NCBI RefSeq assembly: GCF_901709675.1
Contig: NC_051088.1
Coordinates: 11,000,193 to 11,064,192 of the forward strand
Length of the DNA: 64,000 nucleotides
Reading direction: 5' to 3'
DNA from: Syngnathus acus
Lineage: Eukaryota > Chordata > Actinopteri > Syngnathiformes > Syngnathidae
In this document: in pieces, positions 39,470 to 51,284 of the stretch
How the letters are laid out: each line of letters opens with the position of its first letter
Numbering within the stretch: the first letter of the stretch is position 1
Position numbers and translations under genes: made by a program
Notes under the pieces: generated by a model
The model's input: only the letters and a program-made list of their open reading frames with translations
Databases searched by the model: none
What the model was told of the DNA's origin: nothing

Positions 39470-41330
39470 GGCTTGGCTGCACCACCTCTATCCTCCTGCG
39501 CTGCAAATGAGTCAAATCGGTCTATTTGAATATATGCATTTTAATGGAATTGCATGGAACGTTTAGTATTCTTGGCTATTTATGGGGCAGACTATTGAGA
39601 GGGACCTATAAACAGGCCCCACTGTGTTGCACTTGGCTGCAGAGGAGATGGGGGCTGGAGGACTTCCACTGATGGCGTGCATGAAGCGAATGAAAAAAAA
39701 TTCAAAGCCCAAAAATGAAATTGTGGTGCTCCTTTTCCCGCCACCGGTGTGCAGTTAAGACATGCATGTGTGCCAAAAGTTTATCGGGTGTAGATGGTCT
39801 CGTCGCTATGCCACCCCTCCCCTCCGCATCCGCCATTCGAACCAATAAAAGTCTCGTCGGTCACTTTAGGACATCATTACTAGACTGCCATATTCGCCGT
39901 CATGAATCGGTCTCTCTTTATCATAAATATATAAATTATGCTAATGCAGAGCATTGCATATTAACCCAAAGTCATTTCCTGTCGCAGTTTGACAGCTTCG
40001 CGCGAACCAGGCGACAAGAATCGTGCTTTTAAATGGTATTATTTTTGTTTGTTTGTTTTGTTATTTTTCAACGGCCAACTTACCGGTTCAAAAATGTCCT
40101 TGTCACAGTTTGGTTCAGTCGCAGCTAATTAAAAATGCATCTCAGCTCCCAGACAGGCGCAGTGGCTGCACACACAAAAGCCATTTGCATTGATAAGAAG
40201 GAGGGCTGCAATGTTTTGGGGGATCTGGCCTCTCGTCTCGCCTCGCCGCGATGCCAACACTTCGGCTCATCCCCCCCACCCTCCAAAAAAGCCTCCAGGC
40301 GCCTCACAAGATTCCATGTGAGGCACAAACTCGGTGGGAATCGACAGAAATGTGCTCTTTTTGCCACTACGTCATGAACATAATTTATGCAAGAAAAAAA
40401 ATATTGCATTGAAAATGTCTGCCGTGAGTTGAGAGGCGCCGTGGCGCTCTTAAAGGGCCAGCGCACCAAATATGGTCCAGACAACGGCTCTTACAGTGAT
40501 TGCGTAATTTGATCACAAACTCATCTCTATTATTGTTTCACTTTATTTTCGAGAACGTAGGAATACTTTAAAATAAATAAATGATTTAATTGTTATAACA
40601 GCAGATGTGATGCAATAAAATACAGGCAATCAGATTCACATGGGGTTGTGGCTATTTTAGTTTTTCAGTGTTAATCTTATTAAATGTGCAAAAAATAAAA
40701 AAAACAGCATCAAACAGGACGTGTCTGCATCACAGTAGGATGGTCAGAGGTAAAACGCTCACCAGTTATTGAACATTGCGATAACCTTCAGGGAAATGAA
40801 ATCTCAAATTAAACTCAATTAAAACTGGATTTTTTTTTTCTTCCAAAGTTTTCTTTTTCTTTTGAAGTTAGAAAGCACCTTCTCACTGCATTTTTGTTCA
40901 AACCCATTTTAAATTATGGTGACCTTTCATATATGAGTGCTGCAGATCAATGTCTGAGAAAGACTGACTGTGTATCATGCTTCTCTGGGATTTATTATTA
41001 AAGGTAATGTATTGACACATCCTTGTGAATTGAATTCTCAAGTGGCATGGGATTATATGTTCACCAGGAGGTTGGGCCATTCTTGGACTACTGCCCCCTT
41101 TCTATTTGTAACTTATTCATACCGAGAGGTTTCAACTCAACTCATCTTTGTATAGTTAAAACAACCACTGCTGCATACAAAGTGCTATAAATGGAGTAAA
41201 AAATAAATTATGCAAGACCAAAGACAGTGAAAACAGTACATTAATAAAACAGATGTACCAAAATATTTGAATCAATTATCAACCAATTAATCAACCTGAT
41301 CTCGCATTCACTCGTCACCTCCACCATCAA
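39470..41330 (-). other. pou6f1 upstream region and pou6f1-dazap2 intergenic spacer
   Basis: The first coding exon of pou6f1 extends to an acceptor at about 39500 (TTTGCAG). GC-richer patches at 39.98-40.02 kb and 40.22-40.34 kb are candidates for the non-coding first exon and promoter. The rest (40.5-41.3 kb) is AT-rich, with no feature that I can support. Confidence 0.35.
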
Positions 41331-41554
41331 CCAATAGAGGGCGCTCCAACTGAAAACTAAGCAGCCGCGCTCCACCGCCGAACGAGATCAGTTGACGTCA
41401 CCGCTATCTACAACAACAAGAAGCAGAAAAACAAGGAAGTGGATTATTGCTATTCACCGCTGTAAACCTCTTCGTTTGAACGACTCTGTGACGAGATAAC
41501 CAGAGTCCCCAGTGATTGTCTGACATCCTCCACATTTCGAACCGGACTGTGACA
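41331..41554 (+). promoter_or_regulatory. dazap2: dazap2 promoter and 5' UTR (CTCF-like site, CRE)
   Basis: CCAATAGAGGGCGCT (41331-41345) combines a CCAAT pentamer with a good CTCF-like core. A palindromic CRE TGACGTCA lies at 41393-41400. GC-rich sequence leads into the 5' UTR and the start codon at 41555. The CTCF-like site points in the opposite direction to the one at 31977. Confidence 0.55.
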
Positions 41555-42946
41555 ATGAACAACAAAGGTATTTTACCCGCTCATATTTCTTAGTTTTTTC
41601 TCCCTGTCAGCGGCTTGCTATGCGTCGCCAAGGCTAAAGGTAGCAATGCTAGTTGTTTTGGACAACCGGGGGTGGTTACATGACAATACATGGCCGTCGG
41701 AATTTCTGTGGAACTCGTTGAGTGTCAGTGCTTTACAATGTCAGATTAAAGGTTAAAACACGGTTTAGTTCAAACGAACGAATGCGTGATCATATCATGC
41801 CGTATTGCTTAGTATTAGGCGAAATTGTGATATTGTAATCGGGTTTGGACGAGCTGATTTTGGTTTCATTTTCCCAGAATAGCAAGTGAGTTATCATCAG
41901 TGTGAGTTTTTGTGATATTAATGTTTGGCGGTTGCCTAATTGTTCTCATGATACAATAAATATACATTTAAAAACGCACATGTTAAAAAAAAAAAAAAAA
42001 AGGCCCCAACATACATTTAAATGATTATGTAAATACAGAGGTTACCGTAATTGTATTTCTCTGACATTAAGTGGATAAGCATGTAATTGTTCTGTCTGAT
42101 AGATAAGGTTAAGACTTTTTTGGTAATAAAATTAGAACTTTTCTCAGCGGGGCCTTTTCAAAGGCCACGGACAATGACAAAAGCAAACTCCATCACTTTT
42201 CCAACATTCTCATGTTTGATTTGCCCAGCATGTGTATGTTTAAGTTTAGTGTTGTGTTGCAGGGTCATATCCACAGCAGAGTGTGTACCCTCAGCAGAGC
42301 ACTGCCCCCGTTTACCCCCCTGCTATGCAAATATCTCCTCAGGCGCCTCCTTATACGGACACGCCTCCCGCATACTCTGAGGTAACCATAGCGATGGCCG
42401 AGATGATCCCGATTGTGAACTTGTTAACCGCTTCTTGTATCTCTCCACAGATCTACCACCCTAGGTATGTGCTTCCCCACCAGGTGACCGGTCAGGTGCC
42501 TCAGATGTCCTCCCCCTATGTGGGCACTCAGGTCTACATGCCCATGCAGCCGCAGATGCCCGTCGGAGCCATGGCCCAGAACGTCCCCCTGGCTTATTAT
42601 CCTATGGGGGCCATGTACCCGCCTGGTTCCACAGTGATGGTTGATGGTGGCTTTGACGCCGGCGCCCGCTTCACAGCTGGAAGCAGTGTTTCCATCCCGG
42701 TGAGTGTTCGTCCTCATCTTGTTGACGTGTTGTCTTTCATGGACCGATTTAAAGAAATACAGTAAAGAATATAAAGAATAAAGAATATGACTGATGGTTT
42801 AATCTACTGTGCCTCAGCCCCCACCCCCTGGGCACGCCCCAAATGCAGCTCAACTGGCGGCCATGCAGGGTGCCAACATGGTCATGACGCAGCGCAAGAA
42901 CAACTTCTTCTTGGGCGGCTCCAGCGGAGGTTACACCATCTGGTAA
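41555..42946 (+). CDS. dazap2: DAZ-associated protein 2 (Prtb)
   Basis: Dazap2 is a small, very conserved proline-rich adaptor that interacts with DAZ, Wnt-pathway TCF factors and ubiquitin ligases (family knowledge). Four coding exons: 41555-41567 (MNNKG), 42263-42381, 42451-42699 and 42818-42946, giving 169 aa, essentially the human length. Visible features are the N-terminal tyrosine/glutamine-rich SYPQQSVYPQQSTAPVYPP and a PPAY motif that can bind WW domains (TPPAYSE). The middle is rich in Met, Pro and Gln (QVTGQVPQMSSPYVGTQVYM). The C-terminus ends GGSSGGYTIW before TAA. Intron 2 is only 69 nt, has no stop in the gene's frame and is a multiple of three (see findings). The gene is convergent with smagp. 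Confidence 0.97.
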
Positions 42947-45900
42947 CAGCAGATGCTCCCTCACGCCTAAATCCAATGCAGCGCCTCCCCCCTTCCCCAA
43001 CATCACGTACCCCCCTCCCCCTATCCTCCTTAGGCTGCTTAGCCACAATACTGATATCACCTAATGGAATGTAATGTTTTTGAGCCCTTGTGAAAGGTAC
43101 AGTACTCCACTTATAACTTAGCCATTAAGTGACCAACAAGTATTTAATGTTGTAGAATCCATCCCATCATTTTCCATTGCGTCGAGCTTCAGTTTTAGTT
43201 TAGGTCATTCCAGGTTCACAAGAATGGTGGCCTGTGCTTTGACACTAGTGGTTAAGTAGGTAGCTAAACTTGATAGATTTCGCAAGGCTTACGTCATAAG
43301 ATCAACTTAAAGCCAAAGTCAAGTCACACATTTTCTTTACAATATTAACTTCTATCTCCTACCAGTTTAAACACAGGTGAGCTGTGATGGTTGTTATCTG
43401 AGAGCCATAAGGCACTGATATAATTTTCAGTCGCAGTACAAGACAAAATGGCCGCCACCCAGAGATTGATAAAAACAGGTGGATTTTTCTGCTTAATTCA
43501 TACTCTACAAACGCATTAATCAAAATACCATGTGAAGGGGCATAGACCATATATTGTGATGAAAATCTTTTACTTGACTACACCTTTAAGAGATCAAAAT
43601 GTGGCAAAAACATCAAATACCAACCAATCAAGATAACTCCAGCTTAGTTTGAAAAAAATAACATTTGAAAGCCGTGTGTCTCTGATAGTCTTCACAAGAG
43701 GTGTTCAACTGGTCTTCCACTTCTTTTTTTTTTTTCTCAAAGGCCATTTTAATAGATATCAGACCAAATTATTTTTTGGAAACATTAGTATCACAAGAAA
43801 CTGAAGGGTAAAGTCAAATTGGTGATCAACAGCATTTCAGACACATTTCTGCCTCTCAACAGCAACACAAATCTGCTGTAAAGATGCCAAACTGCTGCTT
43901 GTTTATTAGAATCGAGTGCAGGTTAAATCCACTTTTAAATTCTTTTTGACCAACCAGTTGAAACTGACTGCTCTAGAGACTAAAATATCATACTTGAAGC
44001 AGCTTCTACAGAAAAGACAGTAGGCAATGTCACATTCGTGTAGTGTTTAATAGTTGAGCTGCTTAATGGTGAAAGTGAAATGCAATTACAAAGTTGAACG
44101 CAAAAAAAAATCCCCACTTGTCTTTTTTTCTTTCATTTTTTTAGTGTAGTAAACTAATGTTCCTATAAATACCAGTATGGCTATCACAAGAAATTCTCAA
44201 GAAAAAGAAAAAAAATGCATTGAAGTAGATAAAACTTGTCTTTTACGCAATGTGAATTAAAAAAGAAAAAGCAAGTTGCATTTAAAGAGCTTAAAAAGAA
44301 AGAAATACTAAAATGCACTTGCCAAAAAGTGGTTTACTGTACCTTGTTGGGCGACGTGTAGATTTAACATAGTCAAGTGCCAAAGAGCACTGGGGATTGA
44401 GCCCCATTTCAAGAAACAAAACGTTCAAAGGAAAATGGAAAGAGATTCAAGTGAGTTGACTGCGACAGGCTGGTTGGTGTAACTTTTGTAGTTTGTTTTT
44501 CTTTCTGTTTTGATGTCGGATACCCAGTTTATACAAAATGTCTGAAATGTGCTTATTTGTGCAAGCTAATTCATTTACTACTCGTTTACTTTTTCTTCTG
44601 GTTTTCAATTTGGCACATTTGAAAAGGTTTCTGTTGGTGAACCTTATTCATTTGTTTAAAAAGAACAACACTAAGTCAGTTGTACCAAAGAAAATGATTT
44701 ATTATATCAACCAATCAGTTAATGTGGGATTTTTCATAATTGTTCAAAGTTGTGCATTTCATCATTTTTAATTTGCACATGATTACTAATTAAAAAAAAA
44801 AAAAACAGGATGCACTGCTAAACTAATATGACAAATTCCAGACAACGGGTGGTTGGTTATTTTTTAGTCATAGTTTTGTGTGTGTGTGTGTGTGTATATT
44901 TAGAAAACTGTGAAATATTGTGCTAAGAGGCTTTACTGCTGTCTGCGTTAATGATGCGCTTTTTTAATAACATCCAATCAGAAAACAACTAGCGTTTGTG
45001 TTTGCTGACTAGTTGATATTTTACTTAATTAATGGGTAAAGGTTTAATTTAAAATGAGCCTATGGGCCAGGTAAATATGTATCCTTAGAAATATGAGGTG
45101 AAATTGAGGGGAAAAATATTGGGGATCATTCACAAACTGGGATTAAACAATCACCACGCTGTATCCGTGTTTGTGTCAAAGGATGTTTTAGATTATTAGA
45201 CGATGAAACCCGTCAGGATGTTGGAAATTTGACCACATTTCCACCTACTAATCAAGATCCTAGAAAGTCAGATGAGTCTATTAAAAAAAAAATTAAAAAG
45301 CCCACCAATTTCCCTGACATCCGGGAGTAGATAATTACCGGTTTCCAGCACTCGTTTCTCACAAGATTTGAAGAAAAAATGCACTTATGAGACTCTTTTG
45401 TTTTAGTCTGTATGCTGAGTTTTGCATTTTTACGACACTATCTGAACAGGAAGTTGCTCTTTGTAGATGTTGTCCACTGGGTGTCCGACTAACCGTGTTC
45501 AGGTTTTGGCTGCTGTAGCCACAGAGGATGGGGGGGAAAAAGCTCGCCCGCTACCTTTATCAAACATGCGGTTGCCGTAGAAAGGGGTCATTCGAACTAA
45601 CGTTCTCATGCTCGAGAGGGCCCACAGCTTCCAAAACTTGAACTGTCCTCTTTAGTTCTGTGTTTTTTCTTCTTTTTGTAACGGTGGTGCCAGCAATATG
45701 AAGTACTTCCTGTACGAGTGCAGCTGTAATGCCAACCGCAGCCCGACAGACTTCTTCTCTGTTAAAGGATCAAGGACATTCCTGGTTCAGGGATTCTCTT
45801 TCCGATGTTTTGTAAAAAATAAATAAAAAGAAAAAAGACGCCGCGCTAAAGCGATGACGGACTTATTATGCACATTTTCTGTCTTGAGATGGCTAAAGGA

Positions 45901-46075
45901 GACGAGCGTCAACGACTTAGGTGCACTTAACTTTTTTATACTAAACTTAAAATTTAAGTGTAAGTTTAGAATAAAGGTTATTTTGGACATTTGAGAAGTT
46001 GTTTAAATTTATTCACATATGTAATGTATTCAAAATGGGGCACACTGCTAAATAAAGGACATTTGTTTTTTTGTA
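42947..46075 (+). other. dazap2: Probable long dazap2 3' UTR
   Basis: The sequence after the dazap2 stop is AT-rich, with no coding frame. Candidate AATAAA signals lie at about 45819-45826 and 46051-46056, so the 3' UTR could be up to 3.1 kb. A (GT)n run lies at 44877-44895. How far the transcript extends cannot be decided from sequence alone. Confidence 0.4.
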
Positions 46076-46848
46076 ACGTGATGAGAGAAATCATGTCATT
46101 TTTTTCATTTGAGTTCCATTTTGTGAAAATGAATGTGGGCACAGGAAGTTTTTTTTTTTTTTTTTTATAAACCTATCTGCATCCAGTGTTGGCAACCACT
46201 ACCTAATTGTGTTTGATACTCTAAGTAAATGTCTTGTTTACATTTAGTTGCTCTGGTTCCAATAAGATCAGCTCAAACAAAAAACACTGTACATGCTTGT
46301 AGGCTCATTCAGTGTGATCGCATGGGGGGATCCTGTAAAAGAATTTAGATCTGTTCAGAGGACATTTTGTCAAATAACCTGAACGATTGAGTGGAGCTTA
46401 TTGTTTGCTTATTATAAAAAAGAGAAAATGGTTAGTTTTCAAACCTTAAAAATAACAGAGGGGTTTCCTGATCCCCTCCACATAAAACACCTGAAAGGTT
46501 TTCCAAAACATCTATTTTTATTGCCTTCCATATTTATGTCAAACATGGAGGTCAAATTGAAGCGAGTCAGTAACCATACAAAACATTTTTTAAAATTGTA
46601 ACATCTAAAACAGGACAGAGTCTTCCTCTACCCCGAGAGGCACGTTTGATAAATATTGCAGCACACTTACATAATAGAGATCACGCTTTAACATCCTTCC
46701 ACCCATTACAAGTCCCAAAGTACAAAACCACTCAAAATAAATTTCTTTGGTTTCACACACCCACAAAATTTTCTTCAGATAGGCTTACTTCTGGTGTTTT
46801 TTTTCTCTGAGCCTCCTCTCCTCCCACTCCTCAGTGAGGTTCAGTCTC

Positions 46849-47916
46849 TCAAATAAAATATTCCTTCTTTTCGCTGGCAGCCTGGTTAGCAGGATCCTCG
46901 TCAGGGTCCTCGCCGGGGGCCTGCTCTCCTGTGGTCCTGTAGTCCCCCTTGTTGTGGCACATGTAGTGATACACCAGGACAGCCAGCAGGACCAGCGTCA
47001 GCACGATGAGTGTCGATACCACTGGGGGTCGGGGGCGCACAAGAGGGATTCACACACGCAGGCCAGCCCATGGCTACCACTCAAGTGATCACAATAATGA
47101 GAAGATATTTACCTGCAATGACTGTGGTGTCTGGTTTTAAGTGGGCTGTAGATGTCACTGCTGTAACTACGATGAAACAAGACCATGAGCTCAGTGGAGG
47201 CTGGCAGTGACGTCACTGACTGTTGTTCTTGTCATAGTTCTCACAATGTTTGATTAACTGCTATTGACACCCTTGGTCAACCTGTTTGATGGATGCATTG
47301 GCTATGTCCAATGCTTGTGCAATAGCTCTGATATCAATAAATACCATGAAATAAAAGCTGGGATTCTGAAGTATGAGGAAGTGACCTCACCGTTTCAATA
47401 CCTTCAGAGGGGTGAGTTGGTTGAAAAGGATTTGCTTGTCATTGTGTTCAGTTTTTTTATTGACGTTTTACACAATGCACATTTACTAGTTTAAAGTAGA
47501 TTCACCCTCCAGGAATAAGCAAAAGATGCAAGACAAGATTGAAAAATACAAAATATCTCTTGCCAATAGAGAAACTCAGTCACGAAATCAGCCAGGGCTA
47601 TTTTTTTTTTTCCTTTTCTTAAATTTCAATCTTGTTGTCTGGGCTTCAATTAAAGTTTGCACTTCAAAACATCTTCCAATAAGAACGCCATCTTTGTTGT
47701 TGCTGACAGTTCAGGATCACCGATCGGATCAGTCGCCAGCTATATTTTGATTGTGACTATTATATGTGATGATTCCATACGTGCATTTCACATTTGAGGA
47801 GCTTCAATCATGTGGCTTGACGATAGCAATGAGGCAACCCAAAAACAAAGAGGCAGCATATGTAAAGGAGTCTTACTGTTTTCTGTTGTGTTGGTGAAAG
47901 GGGGGAGCGTCGCCAT
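46849..47916 (-). CDS. smagp: Small transmembrane and glycosylated protein (Smagp)
   Basis: Smagp is a small type III single-pass membrane glycoprotein of epithelial cell contacts (family knowledge). Exons: 47877-47924 (ATG at 47916), 47113-47160 (or to 47166) and 46849-47021, giving 86 or 88 aa. The short extracellular part is MATLPPFTNTTEN, with an NTT N-glycosylation sequon and many Ser/Thr. The transmembrane helix is VSTLIVLTLVLLAVLVYHYM, and an acidic cytoplasmic tail ends EKKEYFI, the family's diagnostic C-terminus. The middle exon has two in-frame tandem acceptors (GTAG and TTACAG, 6 nt apart). The start exon is tandemly duplicated: a second copy lies at 48217-48264. The exon containing the ATG begins with 8 nt of 5' UTR after a CTTTCAG acceptor. 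The human neighbours (DAZAP2, BIN2) are the same. Confidence 0.88.
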
Positions 47917-48280
47917 GTTGAAAGCTGAAAGACAAAATTAAATCAGCCAGGGCTATTTTTTTTTTCTTTTCTTAAATTTCAATCTTGTTGTCTGGGCTTC
48001 AATTAAAGTTTGCGCTTCAAAACATCTTCCATTAAGAACGCCATCTTTGTTGTTGCTGACAGTTCAGGAGCACCGATTGGATCAGTCACCAGCTATATTT
48101 TGATTGTGACGATTCCATACGTGCATTTCACATTTGAGGAGCTTCAATCATGTGGCTTGACGATAGCAATGAGGCAACCCAAAAACAAAGAGGCAGCAGA
48201 TGTAAAGGAGTCTTACTGTTTTCTGTTGTGTTGGTGAAAGGGGGGAGCATCGCCATGTTGAAAGCTGAAAGACAAAATTA
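47586..48280. repeat. Tandem duplication (355 + 340 bp) containing the smagp start exon
   Basis: Copy A (47586-47940) and copy B (47941-48280) abut head to tail. By eye they differ by about seven substitutions, one deletion of about 13 nt (TATTATATGTGAT region) and T-run length. Each contains a complete 48-nt exon with its acceptor and donor. Confidence 0.95.
48217..48264 (-). CDS. smagp: Duplicated, alternative smagp start exon
   Basis: This is the upstream (5') copy of the smagp start exon. It keeps the acceptor CTTTCAG, the ATG (at 48256) and the donor GTAAGA. It encodes MAMLPPFTNTTEN where the other copy has MATLPPFTNTTEN. The exon is 48 nt with phase 1 at both coding ends. It could therefore replace the other copy, or be joined to it in frame, adding 16 residues and a second NTT sequon. 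Whether it is used is unknown. Confidence 0.6.
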
Positions 48281-49265
48281 AAAGTTACTTGTTTCATAAA
48301 TAACAATGAGGGTTCCAACAATGCACATTTCATCTGCATTTTACAGAAATTCACCCAAACGTCCATTTTCTACACTGCAGAACCCTGACCGATTATCTTT
48401 CTTGGTAGCCATCTACTAAAAAATAGAAACAAACTTGATTTTAGTTTATGCTAAAATATTGTGCTCATTGCTTCAAACTTTTTTTCCCCCAAACTATCTG
48501 TTCTTTTTGACATTTAACCAATGGACTGGACAAAACAAACATTTTAATTGCCACAATTTATTCAAAACAGGATATACAATTTCAAATTGACAGAGAAGAA
48601 AACGCACAAACAAATGATCCAATTACTCTTTGGGTTCATGTGAGCAAGTGAGCAAAAATGTTAATCACTGTTTAACAAAGCAACAGTTTTTCCAAATAGT
48701 TTTTAAATTCAACAAAAAGGTAACACTGGTCAACTTGTAGTTGTTGTGGGCTTTTTTTTTTCTTTTTTTTTTTAATCGGAGATGATTGGTGACTTTTTGT
48801 GTGTACTAATTCCGAATCTGCCCTTGGTTTTCTCGTGCACATCAGTTTTTCACAAGTAATGGGACAATTTTTCATTTTCATGTCGCCTTGTTAATTCTTA
48901 TTCTGATGGTGAAAACAATGTACGCTATTTGGGAATTGTCGACCCGAGTCTAACGTTCAAGCTTAAGTCACTTTTTGTCAAATGTGTTCAGAGAGCACCG
49001 ACGTTGGTAGCCAAATAAAAACACCAGGGAACGTCAACATCGTCGCCGTTTCCGTATGTTATAGCCATTCCCCAAATTAGGCTGACTTTCGTTGTTATTC
49101 ATTTAATGTTAAGTCAATGACATTTCAATTACCTTCGAATTCATTTAGCAGTTAGCTAAAAATACACGAATGTGACTTAAAAAAAAAAAAAGGCACACAA
49201 TTCAGGACCAAACGTCAGATCAGTTCAATATTTAGCATTCAGCACGGCTGCACGTATCCGATCTT

Positions 49266-49560
49266 ACCTGGGCGCGTGCAACCAACAAACAAACAAGCAA
49301 GTAGTCGTCCGTTTGCCGGAGTTTGCACACTTGGAGAGTGGAGAAAAATGTGACTCACTCCTGGCAAAAGTATCTAAAGTCTCGTCTAGCGTCAAGAAGA
49401 GCTGAGTCGACTGAAAGAGCCGTCTTGCTATTATTTCGGCGTTGTCCAACTCGATTTCAAAGCGCTCGTGACTTTCACAATGAGCGCACCGTGCACGAGC
49501 ATTTTCAGCCCCTCCCTCTTCAATGTACAAAGATCGTCCATGAAGAAGTTGCACTGCTAC
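49266..49560 (-). promoter_or_regulatory. smagp: Putative smagp non-coding first exon and promoter
   Basis: A GC-richer block on the minus strand ends at a consensus donor (CGCCCAG/GTAAGAT, donor GT at about 49264-49265). It fits the 5' UTR exon that would splice to the smagp start exon. A 106-codon open frame covers it but has no resemblance to any protein, and I treat it as fortuitous. Confidence 0.4.
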
Positions 49561-51284
49561 CAAGTCAAAACGTGGGGCCCACAACTATCCGTATGAGCGC
49601 TTACAAGCCCCACCCATCGTTGACGTCCAAAGATCGTGTGTCACAAAGATCACTACTCCTGAGCTTCGATGCGGAGGAGACTATTTTGAGTCATCGATCA
49701 TCATTTTCTTGCTCGCGGCGCAGCACTAATGTCGTAATTACTATAATTATATTACTATACTGTAACTTCTAGGAAATAAAATAGTATACAACAAATTAAA
49801 CACATCAGAATCACCTTTTTTAGTCGTCTATGTTGATAACACAAGGAATATAATTTGAGTCACACTAGAATTACTGCAAACAAGCCACTATAACATACAC
49901 ATTTAAAAAGTCACCCTGGACTTTTAAATCAACTCTTATAGAAGTTAATAGCATAAGGAAATACATTTTTCCGCCTTATTTTTACTGATCTCCATCCGAA
50001 GCGCAGTTGCAAATTAAAAATGAGAGAAAAAATAGAATGAAGACACCACATTACAGGAGGATACTCTTTTAATCTTTTACTTGAGGCAGAAAGACTCATC
50101 AAACGAAAGCACGGAGCTAACGCTAATAAACTTTATTTTGACAAGTGGGTTGATTTTTAGCCACGAATACTTCTTTGAATTTAGCCAAGTAGTGCACGAT
50201 TGCACACAATCCATTAAAAAAAAAAAAATTGTGGGATATATAGTGCTTGTCGTCATGAGGACCAGGGGTGACCTGGAGATGACTCTGCAACAAGAGGGGT
50301 ACAACCTTGTCTGGTCGCCAGCTAAACGCAGGCCGGCAGAAAAACAACTATTCGCGATTTCGAGTCTTCAATGCATGTTTTGGGGATATGGGAGGAAGCT
50401 GGAGTAACTGGAAAAAGTCCACACAAGCACAAAGAGAATTTGCAAACTCACACAGGATGGGCGGTGAAGAAATTTGAACTCATGACCTCTCAACTGTGAG
50501 GCAGATATGCTAAGCACTCACTGATACCATGTTGCCCTAGCACAGTCCATTTCGACTCAGTTCTTGCTTCATTTTAATTTTACACGATTATTATGTCCAT
50601 CCATATATGAAGATTGGCAGATGTGCATTTCACAAGATTTAACAAATTAGCAAACTACTTATAGCCTTCGTTTAATACTTGCTTGGAATTGTGAATTAAC
50701 ATCAACCTTAAAAACTGAGAAAAACAAGCACTAAAATATTACATTCTTATGATTGTGTCCGTGCCATGTGTCTATAAAAACCAGACAAAACTATAAAAAG
50801 ATGCTGAGAATGCGGGAGGGTGTTTGACAACAGATGTAGTCTTGTTGCTCCTTCCTCTGCAGCTGTTGGCTTCCATCGTATCACCCTCAGCTGTTCATAA
50901 CCACATTTAACATGAAAGTCAAGCAGACAAAATGGGTAAAAGCCAGCCTGTTTACTGTGACAAGCACAAACCTTGAGGCATGGACTTGTTAGACATCTGT
51001 ATTCTTGGAGCCTGCAGAAGCCACCTAAAAGGACAACAGTGGTATTTGTTTAGAAGAAATAAAATACAAACAAGGAATTATCAGGGAATCTTAAACACGT
51101 GTGTGTTTGTGTGTGTGGTGGGGGGCATGGACCAGTTGACAATTTTGCGTGGCCCCTTCTACAGGGACTTTATATTTTTTCCAAACAACTTAAAAAGAAG
51201 ACTGTATGTGAACTTGCTGTCCAAGGGAACAACTTCTAATTTTCGACACGTTTTGTATGGACTGTGAGGTGTGTAAAGCAAACG
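49561..51284. other. smagp-bin2 intergenic region
   Basis: No gene is seen here. It contains a reverse-oriented SINE and, at the right end, the probable bin2 3' UTR. Confidence 0.4.
50249..50536 (-). repeat. tRNA-derived SINE, near full length
   Basis: On the minus strand the order is a head (GCTTAGCATATCTGCCTCACAG), a degenerate B-box (TCATGAGTTCAAATTTC), a body (GTGTGAGTTTGCAAATTCTC, GTTACTCCAGCTTCCTCCCA) and tail words (GCTGGCGACCAGACAAGGTTGTACCC). This is the most complete copy of the family in the window. Confidence 0.75.

Noticed and set aside
49264-49584. 106-codon open frame at the smagp promoter
   Set aside because: No similarity to any protein. A donor at its end and its position upstream of the smagp start exon indicate a non-coding first exon.
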